This document shows, piece by piece, positions 10,072 through 21,100 of a stretch of DNA of 30,558 bases (position 1 is its first letter; each line of letters opens with the position of its first letter). The position numbers and the translations under genes were made by a program. The DNA lies in the NCBI GenBank assembly GCA_004802725.1, contig SGPM01000322.1, positions 1 through 30,558 on the forward strand. Direction: 5' to 3'. This DNA comes from Antrodiella citrinella. Lineage: Eukaryota > Basidiomycota > Agaricomycetes > Polyporales > Steccherinaceae. The notes below the pieces were generated by a model. It saw nothing but the letters and a program-made list of their open reading frames with translations, was not told where the DNA came from and did no database searches.

Positions 10072-12509
10072 ATGACCACCGCATACTCGTTGAAAACAGT
10101 GAGTGGTAATACCGAAGCTGTACACCACTTGCGTATCGCTTGCTGACTGAGATTAACAATAGCCGTCTGGGATACAACGCATCATCCAAGATGCCCTCAA
10201 TCGCGCAGATGATGGCGAGCTGATTGGTTTCAATTCGACGGCAGATGCGCAAATCGTTCTCGATGAATGTTGGAAGGTATGTCCGTTGGTTTACTCCTAG
10301 ATAGTCATGTCTGATGGGTTGTATTCGCTCGCATTGCTTAGTCTTTAGATTCTTTGGCTTTGCCCAGCTCGATGATCGGTGGTTCTCACTTCTTCATCTA
10401 CCGTAACAACCTGCGTAAGCTGTCCCTGAAAACGGCCATCAAGCACGACATACTACCTACTGCTCTGATCTTGAGAGGCGTCCAACTCATCGACAACACT
10501 CATCACGGTTCAGGTGGCTTCGCGGACGTGTACTGCGGCACATATGGCGAATATAAGGTCGCTCTTAAACGCCTTCGTGTCTATGCTCAGGCTGCACCAT
10601 CGGACAAGATGAAACTCAAAAAGGTGCGTATTTTCACGTCTGAATGACTTTTTGCATCTTACCGAGCTTGGTCACAGGGGTTTTACCGAGAGTCAATTCT
10701 GTGGAAGAATCTGGTCCACGACCACATTGTACCGTTCCTCGGTGTCGCAGAAGACGTGTTTGAGAACGGTATGATCTGCATGATTCTCCCTTGGCAGGAG
10801 AAAGGGGCGCTTCGTCAATACCTCAAGAAGCTGAGAAGTGAGGGAATGAACGACGAGCAATTCACCCTCGCTGTGGACAGATGGGTCAGTCATTCGGTCG
10901 CTCTCAATCTATCCCTATAATCATCGTCGTCCATATAGCTCTATCAAACTACTCGTGGCCTGGAGTACCTTCATGATGAAGGCATAGTGCACGGCGATCT
11001 ACATGCTGGCAACATTCTGGTGGATGAGAATGAGAACGCGTGTCTGACCGACTTTGGAATGTCACTTCTCACTGAAGCCACGGCTTACAACTACTCCTCC
11101 GTTCACGGTGGTGGTGCTTTGCGCTGGTCTGCCCCGGAGCTCATAGACCCGGAGGAATTTGGGCTAAAGTCTAGCAGGCCGACACCAGCGAGTGATGTAT
11201 TCTCCTTCGCCTGCACAGCTATAGAGGTATGTCATTTTCATACTCTAGGATCGGGTGGTNTGTGGCTTACTGATTTTGTTACAAGCTTTATTCCGAAANN
11301 ATTCCATTTCCCGATCTCACGGATCGCATGGCAGCGAATCGGCACGTCAGAGGCATGAGACCTCCAAGGCCCTCCCTTCCTGGTGGAGGAACTATCGTCG
11401 ATGCAATTTGGTCTCTGCTGGAAGTGTGTTGGGCTCAGAACAGAGATGACCGCCCCCCTTCTCGCGAAGTCGTTCTCAGAATGGATACAATTGTACNCNG
11501 GGTCCCNCCTACGACACAGCTCGAGGAGAAGATGACCGCGGTCGTCATCCAGGATGCCGAGCATAAGGCTTCTCCGTTCCATGCTGCGCCGTCCTCCGCC
11601 GTGGCGTCATCGACTTTTGCGGGTTACGTCACACCGCACTTTTCTTTTGTACACGACGGCCAGAATTCGTCGCAACCATCCGCACATAAATATGGGCGCA
11701 GCCCTTCATACTACTCTCAGGTGTCACACTCGCGCCCCTCGTATGGTCATGTGATACACCTCCCAAATTCCTATGAGACAGGCAGCCCTAGTTATGTCCT
11801 ATCACAACCCTCCCCACTAACTTTGGGGCGCAGCTCTTCTTCGCACTTACGCCCCTTGGATGATACTCAATCCTACAGGACTCACAGCGCTACGTCCGAC
11901 CCATCACTCGATTCACTCGGCATCTCGAATGATCGTCCAGCCCTGCCTTCTCGAGTTTTCTTCCACCCCTACCTCCTCCGTACCGACGAAGGTGCCGCTA
12001 TTGATTGGCTGTTGTTCCAAAATATCCCCCCCATTCCCCGGAATATACTGCTGCAACCGGCTACCATGCCCCCCATCAGCCATGTCTTCAATATCACCCA
12101 CCCTGACTACCCGTGGACAATTACAGTCAGACCAAAGGTTCAGAACGGTTATGTATTAGTCGGTGACGTCTTGGACTCCATCTCGGAGGACATGAAACAG
12201 CCGATCACTTCTGCGGACGATCTCAAGAATACACGTCACAACGCGGCTATGGGCCTGCACGGCTCAATAAACAGAGCAAGGGAGGAACGAGATAGACGAA
12301 AGTATGATCCCGCACAGCCATTCTTACCCGGAATACACAGGGTGGACTTCTTGCGGGCTGACGTTGTCTGGAGCGGCCTCTCACTGAAGGACGGATGGGT
12401 CCATCAGCGAAGTGCGGTGCTCTTGATTTCTCTAGAGACTCAAGACGATTATCAAGGACTGAGAGCAATGCGCCTCCAGGAGGAGGCCGAGGCGGCCGGA
12501 ATGGAGTGA
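10072..12509 (+). CDS. TKL-like protein kinase fused to a C-terminal DUF6699-like domain (copy A, 713 aa)
   Basis: Exons 10072-10098, 10163-10276, 10342-10623, 10678-10884, 10939-11226 and 11286-12509 are in frame, 2142 nt. Residues 1-95 form a helical leader. The kinase domain follows: glycine loop HGSGGFADVYCG (about 102-113), VAIK-type Lys123 (VALKRL), helix-C Glu146 (FYRES), catalytic loop VHGDLHAGNILVD with Asp230 and Asn235, DFG at 248-250, and APE at about 275. The HRD arginine is replaced by glycine, so this is a non-RD kinase, but the catalytic residues are present. A Ser/Pro/Tyr-rich linker follows. Residues about 528-713 (FFHPYLL, LLQPATMPP, YPWTITVRPKVQNG, GIHRVDFLRADVVWSGLSL) match the fungal DUF6699 pattern. 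Ns at 11260, 11299-11300, 11497, 11499 and 11507 leave a few residues undefined. Substrate unknown. Confidence 0.85.
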
Positions 12510-13244
12510 AAAGAATACTTTTTAGCTTTGGGTTCGATGGTCTTTTCCGCTTCCGTCAATGCCAGTACATTACTCAACGGGTTGATTGACTTATGTTTTT
12601 GTTAAGAAAGGCCTGTAACTTGAATGAATGACTATACCGATTGGGACGGTTGGTCGGTGTTCAAATGTGCTTTAGAGCTCAAGCCATCAAGGCTTTGCGC
12701 AACACGTACTGACTTTGTACTGACTCTCAAGTCAGACTAAGGTCATGGTCAACTGCAGCGGCGCAGTGCAAATGCTGAGACAACTTGAAGTGGAGGTCAG
12801 ACGCTGGCATCACACAGAGGTCACAGAAGAAAGCTGCCAGCCTGCAGTGCCCTGCACCATCTCCGACCTAGGACTCGACGGTAGCTATTCTGGCTCGACA
12901 TAAGGTTACCTATAGATGTATCTCAATGTATGTAGTCGGTGAGTATGGAACTCTTTCGCTCTTGATGGCACGCTTGAGCCACTACATGCTGTACCCAATC
13001 CTGTGAATCTCCCGAAAACTTGAAGCTCATAATGATACCGATCCAATGTGGGCCGGTCTTGCAGCGCACACATGTCTGAGGCCTGAGCCCTGCTCTGCGA
13101 ACATGCATCCTGTCAAAGCTGCGATTTGGCACCGAAATAGAGCTCTCAGAACAGATCCGCTTTCTCGTCGGGTTTCCCTCGGTGATTATCAGTACTACTA
13201 CTAGGACTTGGACCACGTCGGCCTGTGCCGCTGTGCGATTCATA
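12510..13244. other. Inter-kinase spacer with duplicated upstream region
   Basis: The first ~275 bp after the copy-A stop is unique (3' UTR). From about 12787 the sequence repeats the region upstream of copy A, ending with the promoter-type repeat. No ORF of interest. Confidence 0.6.
12985..13207 (+). repeat. Kinase upstream repeat (copy 3, diverged)
   Basis: Aligns with 9841-10035, with several substitutions and small indels, for example GTCTGAGGCCTGAGCCCTGC replacing a shorter segment. It retains an identical TCGGTGATTATCAGTACTAC block. It lies just upstream of the ATG at 13245. Confidence 0.75.
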
Positions 13245-15612
13245 ATGACCACCGCATACTCGTTGAAAACAGTGAGTGGTNATACCGAAGCTGTACACCA
13301 CTTGCGTATCGCTTGCTGACTGAGATTAACAATAGCCGTCTGGGATACAACGCATCATCCAAGATGCCCTCAATCGCGCAGATGATGGCGAGCTGATTGG
13401 TTTCAATTCGACGGCAGATGCGCAAATCGTTCTCGATGAATGTTGGAAGGTATGTCCGTTGGTTTACTCCTACATAGACATGTCTGATGGGTTGTGTTCG
13501 CTCGCATTGCTTAGTCCTTGGATTCTTTGGCTTTCCCCAGCTCGATGATTGGTGGTTCTCACTTCTTCATCTATCGCAACAAGCTGCGCAAGCTATCTCT
13601 GAAAACGGCCATCAAACACGACATACTGCCTACTGCTCTGATCTTGAGAGGCGTTCAACTCATCGACAACACTCATCACGGTTCAGGTGGCTTCGCGGAC
13701 GTGTACTGCGGCACATATCGCGGATTGAAGGTCGCTCTCAAGCGCCTTCGTGTCTACGCTCTGGCTGCACCATCGGACAAGATGCAAATGAAAAAGGTAT
13801 TCTTACTTCTAAAAGGATTCTTATGTCTTACTGAAGTTGGTTGCAGGCATTTTACCGAGAGTCAATTCTGTGGAAAAACTTAGTCCACGACCACATCGTA
13901 CAGTTCCTTGGCGTCGCAGAATACGTGTTTGAGAACGGAATGATCTGCATGATTCTCCCTTGGCAGGAGAAAGGATCTCTTCGTCAATACCTTAAGAAGC
14001 TGAGAGGTGAGGGAATGAATGATGACCAATTCATCACCGCTGTTGATAGATGGGTAAGTCATTTGTCTTTTCTCAGGCCAGTACATTTCCTATAATATTT
14101 GTTGTCTCTGTAGCTCTATCATACTGCTCGTGGTCTGGAGTACCTTCACGACGAAGGAATAGTTCACAGCGATCTACACGGTGGTAACATTCTTGTGGAT
14201 GAAGATGACAACGCGTGTCTGACCGACTTTGGTATGTCGCTTCTCGCTCAGGCAACGGCCTACAATTACGGCTCTGTTCACGGCGGCGGTGCGATGCGCT
14301 GGTCAGCCCCAGAGCTTATAGATCCCGAGGAATTTGGACTAGATTCTAGCAGGCCGACATCAGCGAGTGATGTGTTCTCCTTCGCCTGCACAGCTATAGA
14401 GGTGCGTCGTCTAGTGTTGGTTCCGAAGACTTGCTGATGTTCTGTTACAAGCTGTATTCTGAAAACGATCCCTTTTTCGGGCTCACGGATCGCATGGCCG
14501 CGAATCGGTATGTCAAGGGCATGAGGCCTCCAAGGCCCTTCCTCCCTGGCGGAAGAACCATGTCCGATGCGACTTGGTCTCTGCTAGAAGTCTGTTGGGC
14601 TCAGAACAGAGATGACCGCTCCCCTTCTCGCGAAGTCGTTCTCAGAATGGATACAATTGTACACGGCATTCCGCCTGCGATGCAGCTCGAAGAGAAGATG
14701 GCCGCGGTCGTCATCCAGGATACCGAGCATAAGGCTTCTCCATTCCATGCTGCGCCGTCCTCTACCGTGGCGTCATCGACTTTTCAGGTTACGTCGCGCC
14801 GCACTTTTCTTTTGTACACGACGCCCAGGATACCCCGTCGCAACCCTCCGCACAAATATGGCCCAACCCTCCACTCTCTGAGGCTTCACATTATGGTCGT
14901 CCAAACCCACCAAGTCCTTTTCAATCCTATGGGACTCACATTGCTAGCTACGTCCCGTCGCAACCCTCCCCACCAACTCTTGGGCACGGCTATTCATACG
15001 TTGAGGTTTCTGATCCACGCCCTAGATTGAAAGATTTTTACTCCTATGAGACTCACGGAGCTGACTTCATCCAGATTGAACCCTCACTCGCTTCACTAAA
15101 TCATCGTTCATCCCGCGAGANGCTCCTCCACCCCTACCTCAACCCTAACCACGGATCACCCGATCTCGAATGGTGCTTGCGTGATAATCCTGTTCATTCC
15201 CCGGGATCTACTGCTGCAACCGGTAACCGTTCCCCCCAGCAGTGCCGTCTGCTACATCGTTGTCGATGACGACAACTACCCATGGGTAATCGAAGTCAGA
15301 AAAAAGGTTCAAAACGGCTATTTATTAGTGGGTGACGTCTTGGAGTCCGTCGCGGAGGACATGAGACGGTCGATTCCACTTCCGGAGGATTCCAGCAAGG
15401 TACGTCACCGTTCAGATATCCCCTGGCAATGCTCGATATCCGCTAGCCGACTGAAAGAATTCGCACAGAAAAATATGCGCGAAATGCGCAGGGTGGACGT
15501 CTTGCAGCAATACAAATACTGGAGTGACCTTACACTGAAGGTCGGATGGGTTCATCAGAACAAGGTGGGGAGCGTGTATTCTCTAAGGACTCAGTCGGAT
15601 ATTGTTGTTTAG
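13245..15612 (+). CDS. TKL-like kinase (copy B) with frame-disrupted DUF6699-like tail
   Basis: Exons 13245-13271, 13336-13449, 13515-13796, 13847-14053, 14114-14401 and 14452 onward mirror copy A. The kinase motifs are intact: HGSGGFADVYCG, VALKRL, FYRES, VHSDLHGGNILVD (HSD instead of HRD), TDFGMS and WSAPEL. In the linker at about 14782-14787 copy B has one base fewer than copy A (TTTTCAGG against TTTTGCGGG). The reading frame therefore leaves the homologous frame and stops at 15028-15030. The homologous frame continues in a second phase, then returns to the original phase near 15185, where LLLQPVTVPPSS and YPWVIEVRKKVQNG of the DUF6699-like domain run to the stop at 15612. If the sequence is right, the product is a kinase lacking the C-terminal domain; two compensating indels or sequencing errors are also possible. 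N at 13281 (intron) and 15121. Confidence 0.75.
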
Positions 15613-16409
15613 GACAGGTAATGAGTTAGGCGGTAGGAGCATAGGGAGAGCTGGTTCGAGTTTCAACTCGAGGGAATGCATTCGTAACTATGAGAATCTA
15701 TGTATCTACTGACAAAGAATGATCGGAATGCATGAAAAATGGAAAGCTTTATTTTCTAAAGAGGACGAGACCGACAGTGGGGCGGTCAAGATGAGTATCA
15801 AGTCACATCCCTATAGGGTCGGGATGGGCATCGCTCGTAAGGTACCACTATACCAATCCACACCCAAACTCTGAACATTGACTTGAAAACCCTTGGACTC
15901 ACGGACCTCTATCACACTCGCGCGGTCACACAGGAACCTCAGATAACGAAGACGTTGCATAAGAACATTCTGAGTACTTCTTTACAAAGATGAACTATGA
16001 TATGTGTGGAAATGGCATGGGCGTTGGTAACGCAGAAAACGGAAAAAGTTGTATGTACGATGTATGTGGAATTGCAAATCGGCCTTGAGATGAGAGGGAT
16101 ATGCGTCATGACGGGGTCATTGGTATGAGAACGGACAGGAAATGCGTAATGGAGAGGGAAGGAGATGACGGGAAATCCGAAGCACATGCAGGTATGCAAT
16201 CAGAGCTGGAGATGGCTATGAGCTGGAGTCTTTGCAAAGCGGCAGAAAAAGATATTGAACTGCATGACGTGAAAAACAAGACAGATGTGAAAACGCGAAT
16301 CAATGGGGAGAACATATATGCAAAACATATGTACGACGAAAGCATGTTGAGAATTTCCATAGATTCTTGTGGTGGAGTACGGACTAGCCGAGGGCGTAGC
16401 GCGTCGTTC
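15613..16409. other. Intergenic, convergent 3' ends
   Basis: About 800 bp between the stop of kinase copy B (+) and the stop of the next minus-strand gene. Only short ORFs without recognisable features on either strand. I see nothing further. Confidence 0.5.
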
Positions 16410-18431
16410 TCAGAATAGTCGGCGGGCAAGAGCGGCGCCAGTGGGGAGCCGACTGCTAGTGTCGTTCTGTAGCACTGTCGGTGCACTTGGGATCCTTGAT
16501 TGTGGAATAGGAAGACCAGAACGCACGGGTGCATTACTGCTGCGAGGTGGTCGGAGTGACCCGCTTGAACTCGTAGGGATGCCACTCGTTGTCTTCGCCG
16601 CCTTCCCAAGTCCCGGTAGTCGTGAAGCCATCCCAAATGTGGAGGTGGGGAACTTACTGCTAAGTACTTGTGTAGGTCGTTGGGTTGGCACAGTTGGTGG
16701 GCCCCTTCCTAGAATGCCGGGCCTCGTCGACACGCTGGCCCTCTTGGCGCCAGAGACATCAGCAGAGACGGCTCGCATCTTCGCAGGCCCCATAGACGCC
16801 ACAGGTGGCAATTGAGCTCCAGGAGGCGGACGCTGAACACCTTTGACTACCGCTCTAGCTTTCTGCATCTCAGGAACCGGGGGTACGCCGGTCCGTTGTT
16901 CTTCGCGGGGATGAGGTGCAGATCGTTTGGCGGGAACGTTCTCGACTCTGGAGCCTGCATCAGAGGGTACCGAGGATGATGACGAAGACGATGTCGATGA
17001 GACCGAGCTTGGACGGCCGTGTATCTTCCAAGATTTCTTGACTATCCGCAGGGCCGGAACTGGAGCTGCAGACACTGATGCAGGAGTTGCCCGTACTGCT
17101 ATGCGAGGGGACAATGTTTTTACTTCCGGGGGTTCAGCGGAGGAATCCACATGGAAAGGTTCCAGACCACCTAGAAACAAGGATTCTAGTATCTTCGTTT
17201 CACGATGAGAGAAATGACAAGTCTTACCCGTATCAGACGCTGGTTCTAATGGTAGACTTTGTCGGCGCTCAACAGATGGCTGCGATTCAGTTGTAAATAC
17301 CGACGACAGGGCACTTGAAGGGGCTGCTAACCGACGACGATGAGATACGGAATGTAGAACGCTGCGATCAAATCATGCATACCAATTTGGCCATTTGCAG
17401 AGTATTGTGGCTCGTACTCTTCAGCGATGGCCATCATGGCTTGTTCTTCCTTCTTCAAGTCAACGGAGTCTTCATCATTACCAACCCAGAATGAATCGTG
17501 ACCAAGGAATGAGATCTTGTCGTTCATCAGGTCGAACGTCATTTCCGCGTTTTGTAGCTGCAGATGAAAGGATGATTGGAGATCGACTGATGTCCGCCGT
17601 GGGTCTGTGGCGCTGGTAGTCGGGGACAAACGGCGCGTGGCGAAGCTCGAGGAAGATGGTGAGGGTGACAGATGAGAGCCAAACAGCCTTCGTGGCGTAG
17701 GAGCTGTCGGAGAGCCGTGAGAGGAATCAGCTTCAACGACGTTGATTTCTGGTGCTGCAGGACAATCAAAGCCGCTCTGGCCGTCCGGGGTGGATGGCTC
17801 GTGTGAGGAGTCCGGCGAGTGTAAGGATAGACTCGCGAAGTTGATAGCATTAATAATACTGGCAAGAGGGGCACCGGCTGGCGCAGCGCTGACAGCCTGG
17901 ATGGTCGTGTCTGCTGCGTCCCACATCGAAGAGTCTGGAGAGCCTTCTACGGGGATGGGGTCGGGTTCCGGAATAGAACCCAAGACGCTGTCGAGCTGTA
18001 TATCGGCCAAAGGTTGTCGACGAGAGACAGGAATTTGAATGGTGTCTTCATCGGCATTCTCATCCATATCATCGTCTGCCACCGTTCGTCTGTATTCTCC
18101 GTTTTCCGCATCTGCTTCCAGGCCATCCAAAACCATCCCACCCTCTTCCTCGTCCTCATCCATATCATCCTCCTCCCTATCTGGCAGAACCACAGCGGTC
18201 AAATCATAGTCTATAAGTTTTCCTCTGGGTGTTTTGACCGTTTGGTGTGAAGGGTGCTTGTATACGCGGTTGAAAAAGACGGTAACCTGGCCAGCAGTGT
18301 CCGACGGCGTCGTTCTCCTTGTCCGACAGATCTGGGGAGGCCGCGTCGCGCTCGGGCGTAGCAGGTGTGCGTAGAGGATCAAAAAGAGAGAGGATGCTCT
18401 GGTTATAGTTCTGCATGTCGTGCATGGGCAT
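16410..18431 (-). CDS. Long low-complexity conserved fungal protein, unknown function (about 630 aa)
   Basis: Minus-strand exons: 18431-17383 (with a frame problem near 18297-18316), 17326-17228 and 17170-16410. Introns of 56 and 57 nt have good GT-AG ends and preserve frame (GQI|AAPSSALSSV and SDTG|GLEPFHV). The protein starts MPMHDMQNYNQSILSLFDPL, then has SPDLSDKENDA, VFFNRVYKHPS and PRGKLIDYDL, an acidic block, and a central AEMTFDLMNDKISFLGHDSF segment. The C-terminal half is rich in Ser, Pro, Arg and Thr and carries PALRIVKKS. This order of short conserved islands in disordered sequence resembles an uncharacterised agaricomycete family from memory. Many SP/TP dipeptides suggest regulation by proline-directed kinases, which is inference. 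The KEN-like tripeptide (SDKEND) could be a degron, also inference. No enzyme motif is seen. Confidence 0.65.
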
Positions 18432-18779
18432 AGCGAGTAGAGAGGAAGAAGAAGTGGGGTGAGCGGACTCGCACCAAACGGGACTCAGGCGCTTCCACAA
18501 ACAACTACTAACATGTGACCGCGTTAGGCACGTGGGCGGACGCGTCGTGGCGTAGCCGTGGAAAATACGCAATACAGTGGAGGCTACAAGGAGTGGCGGA
18601 TACATACGTAGAACAAAAGAGATCGGCGAGGGAACATGAAGACAATAGTATCAACAACGGGGAATGGTCGTGACGAGGACCCTGGACTCAACGCAAATGA
18701 AGATACGTATCTAGACTAACGGCAAGGCAATCGAGGGGGCCTATCAGTGGAGACAATCTAGTGTCGAGACTTGTGCATT
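18432..18779. other. Intergenic spacer
   Basis: 348 bp between two minus-strand genes. It should contain the promoter of the low-complexity protein gene and the 3' end of the P450. No other feature. Confidence 0.5.
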
Positions 18780-21100
18780 TCAGAGGTCGTCCATAATCAG
18801 GGCTTCAGCAACAGCAGATCGTACTTTGAAATGGCATTTGAATGGGGTCGGGAACCTGGGACACATAACGCGTCAGTAAAGAGAAGGACATCGTTGTGTT
18901 GATTCCGCACGAAATGGCGCCTTCCGTCATTGTAAAGTCAACAGGAAAAGATCTGCCGTTGACATCATTCGCCTGCGTGATATTGGGGTCGCCGTTTGAG
19001 GACGAGTTCCTCACGAGGGCGTCGCAGGATGAGAAGACGGACGTCGTGACGGCTGTCAATTTTGATCCTAAGGTATGCCATACTAAAGTGACGATACTAT
19101 ACATCGAGTTCATTGCCATGGCCATCCCGGGGCATGCCCTGGAAAGTCACCCACATCAGATGGCGTGATGAAGGGAAGATGGTTAGCAACGTGAAGAACG
19201 TACCGACGTCCGAAACCGAACGCTGCTGAAGACAGGGTTGATCTGACCATCCTTCAGGAACCGTTATGGGATGAAGCTCTCTGGATCATAATATTCTTTG
19301 GGATTGCGGAGGATCGCCCTGCAAAGAACATGCTCTCAGCGCATAGTGTCACAGACCAAGATTAGATTGTATAAGTATCATGCATTCTAGGGACAGGTAA
19401 ACCAGTCAGACTCTATGATAGACACTTGTGACAGACTTACGCTAATGATCATCGAACCCTTCGGGATGTGGTAACCGCCATACTCATCATCAGTCGAGGA
19501 CAAGTAAGGAGCGGCTGAACAGATCATTCAATTTCGGCCATGACATGATAAGAAAAAGAACAATAACACACCCAAGGGGCGTAACCAGCCATCTGAGGAT
19601 CTCCTTCATTACAGCTTCAATGTACGGCAGAGAATCGCGGTCATCGAATGAGGGGAGTCGGCTTGAACCAACGATTGCATCCAGCTCCGCTTCTTTCTTT
19701 TGCACTTCCGGATGCAGAGTCATGGCGAGTGCAAAGATTACCAGGGCCGCAGTTGTCTAAAGCTCACACGAGCCCATCATGAGACCATCTGGATGTCTTT
19801 GAACTTGAACATGATTACAAGACTTACGATATCAGTGCCGGCTGTGGACATACGTCAAAGGTCAGCATGCGAGTCCACTGACAATGGACGAACGAACTCT
19901 AACCTCCATATGCTACTGCAGCGCTGTTTCTGCAAATTTCCTCTTCCTTCTGTCTGACCGGTCCATCTGGGAGATTCTCGATCATGGACGCCGACGCACT
20001 GGGACCAGCTGTGCCAGCTCTCTACAGGGATTTTCAGCCAAACCGGTTATCGGATACGTGGAATATAAAACACTTACAATACCAGACTTGACAGCCTCGA
20101 ATGGTTCGACAGACATGCGAGTGGCTAATCGTTTGTAATGAGCGGCGACTCGATGGAAGTTGGCACCAGGAAACCAGGAGGGGATGTACTGAACTAAAGA
20201 CCGATCAAGTTTTGCGTAGACGGTCACAAAAGAAACATACGCATTGGTACAAAATCGATAAACCATTTCCCAAGTGTCCCTCGATGATGGAAAATCCCAC
20301 GAGGGCGTGCTCGATCAGTTCTACCCATTCGTTGGCATGTTCGTCCTTCACATCGAAGCCATACGTCACTTTCATGATAGTAGCAGATGTGGCTCTGCAG
20401 AAGAAGACTTAGTTCATTCACAACGAAGAAGGGATCAACAAGAAGCGCACTGTCGGATGTGTTTAACGAAGTGCTCCGGCGTAGATCTTAAACGCTGGAG
20501 GAGCTTTCGACTTTAAGCAACCTGCACCTCTTTGAATGACTCTGCAGCTCGTGCACCGAAGTACTGGTGAAATGTGCTGCGGTGTCTACGCCATTTATCG
20601 TTGTACGGCATAAGAGAGATTGCCCAGTCGTATCCCATCCTGTCAGTGGTGAGGCGTTTGAACTCGTGACTATACATGAAGTCAGAATGTACTTACAAGT
20701 CGTTGAGCATGATGAAGTCGAATGATGGAAGACCGCTTGTCCATCAAGTCCGCGCAGGCTTGCGCCGAGTTGAAAATGACGACGGATAACCCGGGAGAAG
20801 TGCCAGTGAGATAGATGACGTCCCCTCAGGCTGATGGACTATCTTTGAGATTATGTTGGCAGCAAAACATGCGTGAAAGTACTTACCGTATATCTTTGCC
20901 ATGGTATTGTACGCTTCCAATGCCTTCAAGTTTAGAGGAATATGTCGTATGCCAATGAAGGGCAGCGGACGTGGACCGGGAGGCAACGGGAGACCATGAG
21001 GATTCGCAGCCCGAGAGCGTCGCCAATTTCGCAATTTGACAGCGAAGATTGCAGCGAGGATGGTCCCTGATACAAGGAGGTATGTTGGGTACCCCGACAT
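18780..21100 (-). pseudogene. Cytochrome P450 pseudogene
   Basis: The N terminus has a membrane anchor (residues about 5-25) and the proline hinge LPLPPGPRPLPFIG. Spliced exons then give GDVIYLTGTSPGLSVV, GYDWAISLMPYNDKWRRHR (helix C, WxxxR), VTYGFDV, helix I VAYG|AGTDI|TTAA, the ExxR motif EILR, GGYHIPKGSMI, a cysteine heme-loop remnant ACPGMAMAMN near 19120-19136, and PTPFKC near the end. This order matches microsomal fungal P450 monooxygenases. Lesions: TAA at 20513-20515 (after EVQVA), a deletion/frameshift at about 20715-20727 (after DKRSSI), a frameshift at about 20275-20297, TAA at 19264-19266 replacing the Glu of the PERF motif (FIP*RFL), and a frameshift in the heme-binding loop at about 19218-19230. 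No functional enzyme can be made. The substrate class cannot be told. Confidence 0.85.

Larger units (their letters stand above)
9494..12509 (+). repeat. Tandem duplication, unit A (kinase-DUF6699)
   Basis: This ~3.0-kb unit aligns with unit B at about 12787-15612. It covers the upstream region, all five introns and all six exons in the same order. Similarity is near-perfect over exon 1-intron 1-exon 2, about 90% through the kinase domain by eye, and weak in the linker and tail. Confidence 0.85.
12787..15612 (+). repeat. Tandem duplication, unit B (kinase-DUF6699)
   Basis: Direct-repeat partner of the unit starting near 9494. Exon lengths 27, 114, 282, 207 and 288 nt for the first five exons are exactly the same as in unit A, and the splice sites correspond one to one. 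Confidence 0.85.

Noticed and set aside
15651..15672. tRNA B-box-like GGTTCGAGTTT
   Set aside because: No A-box, acceptor stem or cloverleaf can be drawn around it; it is part of a short palindrome TCGAGTTTCAACTCGA.
16106..16636. 176-aa minus-strand ORF
   Set aside because: Different frame overlapping the end of the low-complexity protein gene; composition looks random and it lacks conserved islands.
18896..19168. 90-aa plus-strand ORF with protein-like composition
   Set aside because: Lies opposite the last P450 exons, where the minus strand gives the heme-loop cysteine and the PTPFKC end; no other support.
20504..20521. 18-nt GT-AG interval that would remove the first P450 stop
   Set aside because: Too short for an intron, and the in-frame sequence after the stop (SRKLLQRL) continues P450 homology, so TAA is a nonsense mutation within an exon.
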